DNA of 64,000 bases from Bdellovibrionia bacterium (GCA_030424715.1 JAUHWH010000002.1:62001-126000); one strand, 5' to 3'; positions 51,809 to 61,601 are shown, counted from the stretch's first letter. Translations and numbers: made by a program. Notes: generated by a model not told the origin, from the sequence alone.

Positions 51809-53226
51809 ATCAGATGACTCAAAGACTGGTCCCCGAAATCAAAACGGTTTTGGGGATCATACCTTCTTTTGATTCTCAATAGCTCTGCTAAATTTTGCGC
51901 GTAGTAAGCATTGGCCCAATCTTTTACTTGTAAATCACAATAGTTCACATAGCGACGCCCAGAAAACAATGGATCAATCGCTCGATTAAAATTGTGAAAG
52001 TTTTCTTTGAAAACATGCGCTTTAGAGCTGGTTAAGAACGTGCTATTCAACTCAACCACGTAACGGCAATGACGATGGGGATAAGAATTGCTATGAGATG
52101 GCTGCGAAATCTTTCCACCGAGTGGCTCCATCAAAACACCAATAGAAGATCCGTTGATATGTTCACCGATGGCTTTTTCGATTGCCTTAAAACCAACCCG
52201 CCCTATTTTATGTTCGGCGTATTGAGACGACCCAACAAAGGGATAGGGAATGCCCAGTGGCCTCATGTAGTGAGCCGATCGATGCTGTAAGCTCGAGTTG
52301 CTGGGATCAAAGTTTTTCAATTCAGTCCAAAGAGTTTGGAAAAAAGCCTCCTCGACTTGTTCTTGGGCAACATCATGTATATGACCTGTGACCCTGACCT
52401 TTTCGATCTCTCCATTGCGGGCCTGTATGAAAAAAGCAACCGAAGTGTTTGACTCCTCATCAAAACTTTTGTTTTCCCAGAACTCAAAAATCTCCTGCGC
52501 CCTGGCTCCAGAGAAGTGGAAGGCAAACCTAGCTGCACCTCGTGAGCGAAAAGCTCTCAAATGAAAATTTTTAACCATAGCAAAGTTTCCGCCACCACCC
52601 CCGAGAAGGGCCCAATACAGATCCGAGTGACGTCTGGGGGAGACGAAAACCTCTTCTCCACTCGCTAAAATCACCTCCATCCCCTCAACTCGGTCACAAC
52701 CAAGCCCCCAGGTACGAGACTTGTTCGAGTGCCCCCCTCCGAGAATGTAACCGGCGAGCCCTACAACCGGACATGTGCCATTAGGAATCACTAACCCATA
52801 GGGCTCTAATAACTTTTGGGCTTCAACCAAAGTCAATCCAGAGCCCAGTATGACATTCTCCCCATTGACACGAAAATCGTTGAATGTTCTTGAGTCAAAG
52901 ACCAATCCATGGCCTATGGAAAACCCCGCAAATGAGTGTCCGCCACTCCGAAGAAACCACTTTTCCTGCTGAACCTGTTCATCTTGAAAACTCTCACCGT
53001 AGTCCCTGGAGTTAGATGACTTCAGCACCGCAGTGGGTTCGGGAGGCTTTAGATCCAGATTGAACAAGCGAATCGCCTCATTGAAGCCTTTATCACCAGG
53101 AAAGAGATACTCACTTGAAAGGGACCGTAAGTGATTTTTAAAGACTTTCGTAACCGCTCGCGCCCAAGAGACAGCGGGGGTCAAGAACAACAGGCTAGAA
53201 TATCTCAGCAAGTTTCGGCGCTTCAT
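51805..53226 (-). CDS. FAD-linked oxidase, BBE type, with Tat-like signal
   Basis: A 473-residue berberine-bridge-type oxidase. The PP-loop has WFLRSGGHSFAGFSIGHG, with the His that can covalently bind FAD, followed by LGSGLTLVEAQKLL and GTCPVVGLAGYILGGGHS. The C-terminal BBE motif is YYAQNLAELLRIKRRYDPQN. The N-terminus has a twin-arginine-like KRRNLLRYSSLLFLTPAVSWA. The second cysteine of the bicovalent flavin link is not obvious. The start at 53226 has AAGGCAGAG upstream. Substrate unknown. Confidence 0.85.
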   Translation of the reverse strand: MKRRNLLRYSSLLFLTPAVSWARAVTKVFKNHLRSLSSEYLFPGDKGFNEAIRLFNLDLKPPEPTAVLKSSNSRDYGESFQDEQVQQEKWFLRSGGHSFAGFSIGHGLVFDSRTFNDFRVNGENVILGSGLTLVEAQKLLEPYGLVIPNGTCPVVGLAGYILGGGHSNKSRTWGLGCDRVEGMEVILASGEEVFVSPRRHSDLYWALLGGGGGNFAMVKNFHLRAFRSRGAARFAFHFSGARAQEIFEFWENKSFDEESNTSVAFFIQARNGEIEKVRVTGHIHDVAQEQVEEAFFQTLWTELKNFDPSNSSLQHRSAHYMRPLGIPYPFVGSSQYAEHKIGRVGFKAIEKAIGEHINGSSIGVLMEPLGGKISQPSHSNSYPHRHCRYVVELNSTFLTSSKAHVFKENFHNFNRAIDPLFSGRRYVNYCDLQVKDWANAYYAQNLAELLRIKRRYDPQNRFDFGDQSLSHLI

Positions 53227-53509
53227 TCTCTGCCTTGTATCTAATTTGCGACCCAATTTCAATAAACCTTACGCCTAGAGATATCAAAACAGATCTCAAA
53301 CCGAGCGTACAGCGAGGATTGGCCGATGGCTAAAACAGCAAGACTCAACATGTTGGTATTAGCGCCATATTTCGTAATCTCCAGATAAGCATTAACAATC
53401 ACCTGTTTTTTTAGTAAACACTTTGTGCCTGGTATTTTAATAAGTTAGGCCCCTGTTATTTTGATGAAATAGCAATTAATATGAATGAACTCATCAAGAT
53501 TGGTACTGT

Positions 53510-54283
53510 GTGGATGAATTGAAGATCACGACTTTTAATATTCGTTGCTTCGGCTTTGGCGGAGAGTACTTCGGCAAACACCGAGTCGAACACCGTAAGC
53601 CTTTTCTAAAAGACTTCATTCGATCAAATTTCTCGGACACTGATGTTTTTGTTTTTCAAGAAATAATGAATCCCCTTATTATTGATCAAATACTGCCCGA
53701 TGGCTTTACGACCCACACCTACAGTCACGACTACAATCGCCATATGTTTATAGTGTTCGCTTGCCAAAAAGAGCTTGAGATCAAAAACTTTCAGACCATA
53801 GTGGGTACAGCTCTTGATACTGAACGGTCAAGACCGGCGGTTTACGGGAGCTTGACATTAAATGATAAGCCGATCTTAGACCTTATCGGTGTGCACTTAA
53901 AATCAAAACATGACCACACAGACGAGCGTATTCAACAAGCGAAAGTGATTTCTCAATTCATTGAAGGGCTCTCGTCGGATGCACCGAAAGTTATGACAGG
54001 GGATTTTAATAGTCATTTTAAAGAAAAAACTGGAAAACCCCAAGATGATCTCGTCTATTTACAAGAGGCCTTCGAAAACCAATTGACCCTAGTAGGTCAC
54101 GATAAACCCACCTACCTATCGGCTTCTGATGAAATGAGCCTCGATCACTTTTTCGTTAAGGGTCTTAAAACATTGAGCGTGGAGGTCTATCAACTACCGC
54201 AATACTCCCCCACTCAATCCTTCAAAAAGTTTTACAATGAAATTTCTGATCACCTGCCAGTCAGTTTGCACTTCGGTCTTTAG
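53510..54283 (+). CDS. EEP-superfamily nuclease/phosphatase
   Basis: A 257-residue protein with the EEP core: LKITTFNIRCFG, Glu in VFVFQEIMNP, LIGVHLKSK, VMTGDFNSHFKE, and ISDHLPVSLHF. It has no signal peptide from the GTG start at 53510, which lacks a strong ribosome-binding site. The motifs fit a metal-dependent hydrolase; the substrate is not known. It is a second EEP protein in the window, distinct from the ybhP-like one. Confidence 0.8.
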   Translation: MDELKITTFNIRCFGFGGEYFGKHRVEHRKPFLKDFIRSNFSDTDVFVFQEIMNPLIIDQILPDGFTTHTYSHDYNRHMFIVFACQKELEIKNFQTIVGTALDTERSRPAVYGSLTLNDKPILDLIGVHLKSKHDHTDERIQQAKVISQFIEGLSSDAPKVMTGDFNSHFKEKTGKPQDDLVYLQEAFENQLTLVGHDKPTYLSASDEMSLDHFFVKGLKTLSVEVYQLPQYSPTQSFKKFYNEISDHLPVSLHFGL

Positions 54284-54347
54284 AGGAAACCTAATAACGA
54301 TGACTTATGCAAACACAGGTAACTCAAGCTCCAGTAATCCTAGAACA

Positions 54348-55268
54348 TCACAAGATACAGCTGGGTGCCGAGTAAGACAGAATAATAATGCCACCCGCGC
54401 CACCGGCGCTAGCGGAAACTCCGCCCTTTCCTGCCTGGGCAGGGATGTTGGGAATGGTTATATTGGCTGAATTCGCACCCCAGCCACCATCGGTGCCCCC
54501 GCCAGTTGCCCCTGCGCTTCCTCCGGATGAACCCAAGCCGGTGTGACCACCGCCTCCAGCCCCATAGCCACCGCCGCCGCCGCAGTTATCGGCATTCTGG
54601 GCTCCGCCACTTGCCCCGGAGCCGCCACCGCAGCCACTAGGCACATTACCGCCGAAGAATGCACCGCCGACAGACCCATTAGATCCGGCAGTACCGCCAG
54701 CGACTCCAGTGCCACCTCCACCAGGTGATGAGCCTCCGCCGTTGCCGCCGTTGGCTGCTGCTACTAATGAACCATTCCAGAGGATGGCCGTACTTCCGCC
54801 GCCACCACCTCTGCCGTAGTTGCCAGAGCCGCCACCGAAATAACCAGAGCCACCACCTCCACCATCCCCATAATTATTATCATTGCCAGGGGCTCCTCCG
54901 CCGCCGCCCACATAGGCAGCGAAAGCCGTGCCGCTAGAGCCGGCAGTGAAACTCCCCGTTTTAATCAGTCCGTCTTGTCCAGAGCCCCCACCCTGATCTT
55001 CATCTGCGGCACCGCCGCCGCCACCCACAAGAATGTAGCTCACCGTCACCGAAGAGGGTAGACCTCCCAATGAGTCAGCATCTAAAACTTTTGAAGAGGT
55101 GATCACGGTCACGCAATCGTAAGAGGGTTGGCTCGCGCCACCGCCACCACCGCCACCAACGGTGACCTTTTTCCAGGTGGGGGCACCATTGAGCGAACCA
55201 GGCATCAGAACCAAACCCAATGTCGAACAAAGGGCAAAGAAAGTACGAAATCGAAACTCAACAAACAT
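54348..55268 (-). CDS. Glycine-rich secreted protein
   Basis: A 306-residue protein with a signal peptide (FFALCSTLGLVLMPGSLNGA) and a mature part more than one-third Gly, in runs such as VGGGGGGGAS and GDGGGGGSGYFGGGSG. Three to four cysteines and Asn/Ser are spread within. It resembles glycine-rich domains of the ALK-receptor type seen in bacterial surface proteins. It ends in IIILSYSAPSCIL. Role unknown, possibly structural or adhesive. Confidence 0.72.
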   Translation of the reverse strand: MFVEFRFRTFFALCSTLGLVLMPGSLNGAPTWKKVTVGGGGGGGASQPSYDCVTVITSSKVLDADSLGGLPSSVTVSYILVGGGGGAADEDQGGGSGQDGLIKTGSFTAGSSGTAFAAYVGGGGGAPGNDNNYGDGGGGGSGYFGGGSGNYGRGGGGGSTAILWNGSLVAAANGGNGGGSSPGGGGTGVAGGTAGSNGSVGGAFFGGNVPSGCGGGSGASGGAQNADNCGGGGGYGAGGGGHTGLGSSGGSAGATGGGTDGGWGANSANITIPNIPAQAGKGGVSASAGGAGGIIILSYSAPSCIL

Positions 55269-55395
55269 ACGATACATCATTCTTTAACATCGGCGTTTTC
55301 AGCCCTAACTTAAGAAAGTTCCCACAATGAGACATTAAAAACGTTTTTAACGGGCTATGCTAATGAGCCCCAGCGATCATCAACATTGTGGGTTG

Positions 55396-56727
55396 CTAAT
55401 GACCTTGATTCTTGAACCATTCCAAGACAGCCTGTGCAGCATTATTTGCGATTATCTGGTGGCCTAGAGCCGTGGTGTGACCAAAGCGGCCGGCGAAACG
55501 ATCGGTAAAAACCTCATTCCAAGGGTGCTCTTTCATGACTTCTACAAAGGAAGATCGCTGTTCCACAAAATAAATAGAGGGCTCTTTGGAATCGACGAAA
55601 GGAAAAGTCTGTTGATTCTCAACAGCTGCCCTAAAGCTGTTAACTGGGGGAATATCTTGACGGCCATAGACTAGCCAGCGCATGCTTGATAGACTTTGTA
55701 ACGGGTACTGTAATACAATCCAATGGATCTTTTCTCTTTTCAAATAATCACGGAAATACCGATAATGCCTCGCTGTTACTTCAAGGGGCTGTAGGTTCGT
55801 AAAAGTCAAACCCAGCTTTTGTCTTGCAATCGTTTCAATCTGAGTTTTGATTGCAGGTATCTGGCGCCCACATTTCACAATGTGATTAATAGCCATTGTC
55901 GAATCCTCGGAATTTTCAAGCGCGACCACTGCAATATCGAAACAACGCTTAAACTCTTCAGCTAGGTATTCATTGTCCATTGCCTCCCAAAGCAACTCAT
56001 CATGCTTCGGATTAGCAATAACGGCCTGGGTCAGTCGCTCTCGCCATTGCAACTTGCTCTGAAACCATTTTTCACTATCAAAGGCATTTTCCTCATAAAC
56101 GTTCTGCCAATACTGGCTCCAAATACTGTCGGCAGAGACACTGAGGCTCTCTTTCTTTGAAAAAATCGAGGGGCTTGGGTTAAGTTGAGAAAAAGAAAGG
56201 GCTAAAGTTTTACGCTCTTCGACACTCAGCTCAGTCATGTTTAGTGGCTTGAGGTGAGAGAAAAAATACTTCCATACCTTCACTAGACGTAGTCGTCTTA
56301 AAAAAATTTGCCAATGTGATGATAAGCCACCAGTAAACTCAGTTGTCATTTCAATATCGTTTATGCCCATCATGGTAATCACTATGTGGGGTTTGTACTT
56401 TTCTATGGAAGACTCAAGAATCGAGCTGATGATACCGGTATCATACGACGGGCGCCCCTCTGAATAAACCCGAAACTTTCCGATGCCTTCTTGATTGAGA
56501 AGTCGCTCCAGCTGCCTAGGCCATGCGGAATTAACCTGATCTTCATAGAAATCAGCCGTGGTCGATTCACCAAAACAAAGAATGCGAATCGCGTCCGTAT
56601 CACTTTCATTGATGACATTACGTCGGTACTGATCCAAAGATAAAAACTCACCCACCAAACGGATGCTAACTTCAGCGACAACGAGGCAAAAAATCCCAAC
56701 AAATAGAACAAAACCAATTTTTTTCAT
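55396..56727 (-). CDS. SGNH-hydrolase-type exported protein
   Basis: A 443-residue protein with an N-terminal membrane anchor (IGFVLFVGIFCLVVAEV). The SGNH blocks are ILCFGESTTADF (Ser), the Gly of SEGRPSYDTG, TMMGINDIE (Asn) and RFGHTTALGHQIIANN (His). The block I is GES instead of GDS. A 200-residue insert lies between blocks, and such proteins often act on surface glycans or esters. GGGAGCGGG precedes the ATG at 56727. No partner gene is adjacent. Confidence 0.78.
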   Translation of the reverse strand: MKKIGFVLFVGIFCLVVAEVSIRLVGEFLSLDQYRRNVINESDTDAIRILCFGESTTADFYEDQVNSAWPRQLERLLNQEGIGKFRVYSEGRPSYDTGIISSILESSIEKYKPHIVITMMGINDIEMTTEFTGGLSSHWQIFLRRLRLVKVWKYFFSHLKPLNMTELSVEERKTLALSFSQLNPSPSIFSKKESLSVSADSIWSQYWQNVYEENAFDSEKWFQSKLQWRERLTQAVIANPKHDELLWEAMDNEYLAEEFKRCFDIAVVALENSEDSTMAINHIVKCGRQIPAIKTQIETIARQKLGLTFTNLQPLEVTARHYRYFRDYLKREKIHWIVLQYPLQSLSSMRWLVYGRQDIPPVNSFRAAVENQQTFPFVDSKEPSIYFVEQRSSFVEVMKEHPWNEVFTDRFAGRFGHTTALGHQIIANNAAQAVLEWFKNQGH

Positions 56728-57009
56728 TAGACCCGCTCCCATCTAATAACGTTTTTATACAAAGCTTGCTTTGAGGTTGTCACTGACATTCTTTTCCCCA
56801 TGCAATACCAGAATTGGGAGGACCTTCAGCGTGGAAGTGCCTGAACCCATGGAGCGATACCTTGAAACGTAAGCGGGCTCTCAGGGCAGCTTTTTAAATA
56901 GTGAAAATCCATAGTCCGATCCTGGCGATGAACTGTACAGTCTCTGGACAGTCCTGTCAGAGTTACAATGGGCATTGTTGAATCGTCGCTTTGGGTGTTA
57001 AATGTCTCC

Positions 57010-57534
57010 ATGAGATTGCTTTGCCTAACTCTCTTTTTTATTTGCTCTCTTTTCTCTTTGTTGGGAAATGCCGAAGTGGTAGAAATTAAAGGCGACCTGC
57101 AACTTCCTGAAAACTACCATCACTTTGAACAACTGATTGAGGACCGTGGACAGATCATCCCTCACCAAGCCAATCGTGCCACATCACCCAGCGCCTTTAG
57201 CTTAAAAATTGTGGAATATCATATAGTGGATGCGCTCAAACAGAATCGCTGGGCTCCTTTTAAAAACATCAAATCCATTGAACAAGCCATGAATCAAAAT
57301 GCCGAAATCAAAAGTGAATCCTTCAGAATTAAAACCAAATTGGATGTAAACCGTATGCAGGCCCATCTGGATATTGAGACTTTCGTGCGCGCCAAGTTTT
57401 GGACCGAGAACTCGTTAAAGACGGTCCGTTCGCAAATGAAAATCTATGAAAGAACCAACGGATTTGTCAGCCTTGAAAACAGGCTGGACTCTGTGGACAA
57501 TCGTACTTATTTGAATGTGCAGCAGACTTGGTAA
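57010..57534 (+). CDS. Hypothetical secreted protein
   Basis: A 174-residue protein with a signal peptide (LLCLTLFFICSLFSLLGNA). The mature part is charged and strand/helix mixed. No domain is recognised and there are no cysteines after the signal. The start at 57010 is chosen by the signal peptide; it lacks a clear ribosome-binding site. It lies 156 nt upstream of the YHS operon. Confidence 0.6.
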   Translation: MRLLCLTLFFICSLFSLLGNAEVVEIKGDLQLPENYHHFEQLIEDRGQIIPHQANRATSPSAFSLKIVEYHIVDALKQNRWAPFKNIKSIEQAMNQNAEIKSESFRIKTKLDVNRMQAHLDIETFVRAKFWTENSLKTVRSQMKIYERTNGFVSLENRLDSVDNRTYLNVQQTW

Positions 57535-57690
57535 ACATTGTTTTTCTTTATTAAGAGCTTAGCTTGCAGGCCTATTTTTTAAAAAATTCTTCTTTTTTTT
57601 GAATTTTTGTCACAATCCCAATCGAACCGACGAATGGTTTAATGAAGCGTCGAAACGCTAGTAACATTTTAACATTCAAGGGGGGATATC

Positions 57691-58170
57691 TTGAAACTAT
57701 TGACAATCATCTCATTTCTACTTGTGGCTTGGCAGGCCACGGCGGCTCCAACAGCTGAACAGCCCGATCGTAACGTAGCCTTCTATAACCTTGAGGATGG
57801 CGTCGGCTTAAAGGGTTTTGATCCTGTGGGCTATTTCCCGGGGCACGGCGACGCAGCAATCCAGGGAGATCCGTCGATTTCCGCCACTTACGGAGGCGTT
57901 GTCTACTATTTTAGCTCTCAGGAGAACAAGGAGACCTTTTTAGGCAACCCGACCAAGTTTGAGCCCACCTACGGCGGCTGGTGTGCCTGGGGCATGGCCA
58001 ACGAAGGTTACATCGACATAAGTCCTATGGTATACACCCTTCACGGAAACCGTGCCCATTTCTTCCTCAGTAGAGGAGCAAAGGCGCGATTCGACCGTGA
58101 CCTACTAACCCGCGAAGCCGATGCCGACGTTTTCTGGGAAAGTGAGTCCGGGGAAAAACCAAGATTGTAG
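57691..58170 (+). CDS. YHS-domain secreted protein
   Basis: A 159-residue protein with a signal peptide ending near TAA. The YHS domain (about 40-135) has GFDPVGYFPGHG, ATYGGVVYYFSSQENKETFL and FEPTYGGWCAWGM, as in YHS domain-containing (seleno)proteins. The Cys in GGWCAW takes the place where related proteins sometimes use selenocysteine. These proteins are thought to bind metals or act in redox. The start is TTG after AAGGGGGG. First gene of a four-gene operon. Confidence 0.85.
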   Translation: MKLLTIISFLLVAWQATAAPTAEQPDRNVAFYNLEDGVGLKGFDPVGYFPGHGDAAIQGDPSISATYGGVVYYFSSQENKETFLGNPTKFEPTYGGWCAWGMANEGYIDISPMVYTLHGNRAHFFLSRGAKARFDRDLLTREADADVFWESESGEKPRL

Positions 58171-58198
58171 TTGCAGTTCTTTTTGGGGGGATACGAAA

Positions 58199-59236
58199 AT
58201 GAAGACGCTACTGTTTTTAAGCTTTAGTTTTTTACTGGTGAACTGCGGTAACTACGATCGCAGCCCAGAGATTTTCAACCCCAAAGAGGCGGGTTCTTTT
58301 TCAACAGACTTGGATTTTGCCACCTTAAAAAGAGAAATTCTAGAACCCCATTGCATCAGCTGCCACACCGGCAAACATGCCGCCTATGCCAACTACGACA
58401 CTGTCAAATTGGCGGCGCGTGGCATGTTAGCTCGCATGGAGTCTCAAGACCCTGGACGACAGATGCCGCCTTCCGGCTTCTCACGAGTCCCTCTGGCCCA
58501 GATCAATCGATTTCGAGAATGGGTCAATGCAGGAACACCCGAATTCAAAAACGGCTCACCCGATGCCGTGGCCGTGGAACCGATCGGTTTCTCAGAAGTG
58601 CGCACCCAAGTTTTAAAGAGCAACAATTGCACAGCCTGCCACTCGCAGTACAACGACTACCAGACAGTGTTTAACGATCGTAACAAAATAGCCGCTTCCA
58701 TGGCCTCAGGCTTTATGCCCTTTGCAAAAAGAAAGGGATTACCCACAGCACCAGTGCCCGAAGAGCAGCAAAAACTGTTTTTTAATTGGGTCTCTCAAGG
58801 CGCACCTTTAGAAGCTGAGGGGGCCCCAGGTGTTGCCCAACAGCCAGAGCTACAACCCACCTTTATATCACTGCGCAATCAAGTCTTCGGCCCCAAGTGT
58901 ATTTTGTGCCATAACTCCTTTGCCAGCCGTGGTGGCGGACGGCTCCAGTCGATGGAGAGCTACCAGAACTTACGGAACTGGTTCACAAAAACCACTTCAC
59001 TTTTCAAGTTTAAGAAAAAAGAAGGCGATGCCCCTGGTCTTTTTGTTGAAGCCATCCTGAGAGACCCAGAAGACCCGCTGGCTGTTGTGTTTAGCCCGAT
59101 GCCGTTCAACTCTCCCGACGACGACGTCGAGAAAGACATACCACCTATTACCGAAGACGAGCTCAAGGTCATCCAACAATGGATTGAACTCGAGCTTCCA
59201 TTTGACGAAACGGATTTACCCAAGGAGACAAAATGA
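58199..59236 (+). CDS. Triheme c-type cytochrome lipoprotein
   Basis: A 345-residue lipoprotein (lipobox LLVNC) with three c-type heme motifs: CISCH (52-56), CTACH (144-148) and CILCH (234-238). Methionines that could be distal ligands follow each motif (RQMPPSG, GFMPFAK, SPMPFNS), as in three repeated cytochrome-c modules of about 90 residues. It should sit in the periplasm, anchored to a membrane. GGGGGG lies 8 nt before the ATG. It overlaps the YceI gene by 4 nt. Confidence 0.88.
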   Translation: MKTLLFLSFSFLLVNCGNYDRSPEIFNPKEAGSFSTDLDFATLKREILEPHCISCHTGKHAAYANYDTVKLAARGMLARMESQDPGRQMPPSGFSRVPLAQINRFREWVNAGTPEFKNGSPDAVAVEPIGFSEVRTQVLKSNNCTACHSQYNDYQTVFNDRNKIAASMASGFMPFAKRKGLPTAPVPEEQQKLFFNWVSQGAPLEAEGAPGVAQQPELQPTFISLRNQVFGPKCILCHNSFASRGGGRLQSMESYQNLRNWFTKTTSLFKFKKKEGDAPGLFVEAILRDPEDPLAVVFSPMPFNSPDDDVEKDIPPITEDELKVIQQWIELELPFDETDLPKETK

Positions 59237-59790
59237 AATTTCTAATCATCACTATTGTTGCATCTCTCGCTTTACCCTTCGCCCAGGCTGCCACCCAGTA
59301 TCAGTTTCAACCAGATGCTGGGAAAGTCGTTTTTAAAACCAAGGGTTGGCCAAATCTGGTTACGATAAAGGGCGAAGGCAAAGGTGTCGCGGGCAATCTG
59401 TCAGAGGACACCGGAAAAGTCTCGGGAGAAATTACTTTTCAACTGGCCCAACTCAAAACAGGTATTGAGCTGCGGGACAATCATATGAAGGACACCTACC
59501 TGGAGGTCAAAAAACATCCTGTGGCCAAGATCAAATTGACCAACCTAGAAGTTCCTAAAGATCTCGATGGCTCGTTCGAGTTTAAAGGAATGATGACCTT
59601 GCACGGGGTTGAGAAGCAAGTTTCCGGCCAAGCTGAACTTGAGAACGATTCTGGAAAACTAAAACTTATCGCAGAAATTCCCATCAAATTGTCGGATTTT
59701 AAAATTGCGATCCCTTCGTACCAGGGAATCACCGTCGCGGAGAAGGTTAACATTAGCATCTCTAGCGAAGTCAAAAAGCAACAACTGTAA
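59233..59790 (+). CDS. YceI-family periplasmic protein
   Basis: A 185-residue YceI-like lipocalin-fold protein with a signal peptide (IITIVASLALPFAQA). Conserved blocks are ISFQLAQLKTG-like FQLAQLKTGIELRDNHMKD, HPVAKIKLTN, and LHGVEKQVSG. YceI proteins bind isoprenoids such as polyprenyl quinones. In this operon it may shuttle or bind a quinone near the cytochromes, which is inference. ATGA coupling to the cytochrome gene. Confidence 0.9.
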   Translation: MKFLIITIVASLALPFAQAATQYQFQPDAGKVVFKTKGWPNLVTIKGEGKGVAGNLSEDTGKVSGEITFQLAQLKTGIELRDNHMKDTYLEVKKHPVAKIKLTNLEVPKDLDGSFEFKGMMTLHGVEKQVSGQAELENDSGKLKLIAEIPIKLSDFKIAIPSYQGITVAEKVNISISSEVKKQQL

Positions 59791-59799
59791 GGAAACACC

Positions 59800-60921
59800 A
59801 TGGGTCTACGTCCTCTTTGCCTGGTCATAATTGCTCTTCTTGCCTCATCTACGGCTTTGGGTTTCGTGCAAAACGTCACCCATGGGTACCCGGCCTGCAT
59901 CGCCTGTCATGTCTCACCCAACGGCGGCGGCCTGTTAACAGACTACGGTCGCTCCCTATCTAAAGAGCTGATGAGCACATGGGGTGTGAGTGATAACTTT
60001 GCCCAACCTTTTTTTGGCGCTGTAAAAAATCGCGAGAATGTGAAATTTGGGGGAGATCTTCGGACCCTGCAATTCTATCGGAAAGACAAAACAACCAACA
60101 CGGGCGAGCTCTTCCCTATGCAACAAAACGTGGAAGTCGGCGTGCAAGTGTCAGACAAAGTCATGTTGGTAGCGACGGCTGGGTTGCAACAGGGCCCTCC
60201 CCAGCGCGCGCAACGGATCGGGCAATTTATTTCAGAACGACATTACGCCCTCTGGAGCCCAGCGCCCACCAGTCGAGTGCGTATCGGTAAATTTCGCCAG
60301 ACCTTTGGCATCAACACAGACAACCACACTCGATTTATTAAACAGACCTTCGGATTTGGCTCACTCAGCGAAACCTACAACCTGGAGTTCACCCAATTTT
60401 ACGAAAGCTACGAGGTCACCTTGGGGAGCAGCCTCGGGCGCATAGACAACCCTCGAACCCCACGCACCGAGCAGAACCTGAGTGCGCATTACACTTACTA
60501 CCTGAATGAAAACTCACGGGTCGGAGGCAGCTTGCTCGTCGGAGAGTCTCCGCTCAAACGAAGGACTCTATCCAGTGTTAACGCCGTTTTGCCCTTAAGT
60601 AAAAACTGGATGCTGCTATCAGAGTTGGACTACGAGCGCAGTCACCTTTCTGCATCACCACAAGACGCCATTGAAACGGTGGCTAGTTTTGTAAAGGTGG
60701 GACACACTCTGTTCAAAGGCTTTATGTGGTACCCCTTGTTCGAACATTTCTCGGTAGAGAGCGTGGGTGGCTACACAATGAATCATCAGCCGGGAGTGGG
60801 TATTCAGTGGTGGCCAGTCCCCCACTTGAATGTGCAAGTGGAGTATCTGAGAGAGGTGAAAAATGCGTCTTATGATAACCCAGAAGAAACCGGCTGGGTG
60901 CAATTTCATGTCTACCTCTGA
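59800..60921 (+). CDS. Monoheme cytochrome fused to outer-membrane barrel
   Basis: A 373-residue protein. A signal peptide is followed directly by one c-type heme motif in HGYPACIACHVSPNGGG (CIACH at 33-37) and a short LLTDYGRSLSKE segment. From about residue 75 the sequence alternates as a beta-barrel, with aromatic girdles and a C-terminal VQFHVYL. A heme at the periplasmic mouth of a barrel would suit electron or metal passage across the outer membrane. AAGGAAA precedes the ATG. Last gene of the YHS-cytochrome operon. Confidence 0.82.
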   Translation: MGLRPLCLVIIALLASSTALGFVQNVTHGYPACIACHVSPNGGGLLTDYGRSLSKELMSTWGVSDNFAQPFFGAVKNRENVKFGGDLRTLQFYRKDKTTNTGELFPMQQNVEVGVQVSDKVMLVATAGLQQGPPQRAQRIGQFISERHYALWSPAPTSRVRIGKFRQTFGINTDNHTRFIKQTFGFGSLSETYNLEFTQFYESYEVTLGSSLGRIDNPRTPRTEQNLSAHYTYYLNENSRVGGSLLVGESPLKRRTLSSVNAVLPLSKNWMLLSELDYERSHLSASPQDAIETVASFVKVGHTLFKGFMWYPLFEHFSVESVGGYTMNHQPGVGIQWWPVPHLNVQVEYLREVKNASYDNPEETGWVQFHVYL

Positions 60922-60957
60922 CATGGGGGCCAAATGCTGACCCCAGTATATTTGTCA

Positions 60958-61302
60958 TTAGTCGTTCATTGAAATCGTGTTCGTGGCTGGAATGCGATCG
61001 CTCTGATCTTCAGCTTCAAAAGAGTCTGCTGTAAAGGTATCGGTGTGACTGTCTTCTATATCTGACTCAAGTTCACTGTTATCAAGATCAAAGTTTTGTC
61101 CGATCGCGATAGCCGCCACTTCTCTCTCGCCCCATTGGTCGATTCTTTCATTTTCTTGATCAAGGACTTTCTTTTTGGATTTGTTATAGTCAGAGTTCGA
61201 TTGAAGAAGAGCATCTCGGAAAGAAAGAGTGGTGTCTTCTTTGTCGAAAGCCCAAGCTTGATTTGATACAGCCAAAATTACGATTAAGATTAATGTTTTC
61301 AT
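60958..61302 (-). CDS. Small acidic secreted protein
   Basis: A 114-residue protein with a signal peptide (LILIVILAVSNQAWA). The mature part is acidic, rich in Asp, Glu and Ser, probably a helix then disordered. No domain. The start at 61302 has GGGGGCAG upstream. It is convergent with the cytochrome-barrel gene. Confidence 0.6.
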   Translation of the reverse strand: MKTLILIVILAVSNQAWAFDKEDTTLSFRDALLQSNSDYNKSKKKVLDQENERIDQWGEREVAAIAIGQNFDLDNSELESDIEDSHTDTFTADSFEAEDQSDRIPATNTISMND

Positions 61303-61601
61303 TTCTGCCCCCATAAGGTTTGTTATGCTCTTAGTTAATGCAAGGGGCTTGCCAAAGCTAAGGGCCTTTAAATGCCAGGAAAGTTGGGTTTTTAGTCGAA
61401 AGAGTAGACAATTCTTTAGAGCCTCCACACATTCTCAGAGTTGAACATTATTTATGTTTCACACTTAGAAAAAGTCGCGCAATGGTGCATTTATTTGTCG
61501 AACTTCTTTTGACACTCTTGTAAGACCTTGGTTTTAAGAGAGAATTCTTAGACATGTCGGCCACAGTGAATCAGAATTGGCGCAAATATCTCAGTCTGAG
61601 A

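Noticed and set aside
53481-53522. A 13-codon leader peptide overlapping the EEP gene start
   Set aside because: No ribosome-binding site and no regulatory amino-acid run, so it is probably chance.
56826-57011. A 61-codon ORF on the minus strand (METFNTQSDDSTMPIV...)
   Set aside because: It has no clear ribosome-binding site or family and overlaps the start of the plus-strand gene. It is possible but unsupported.
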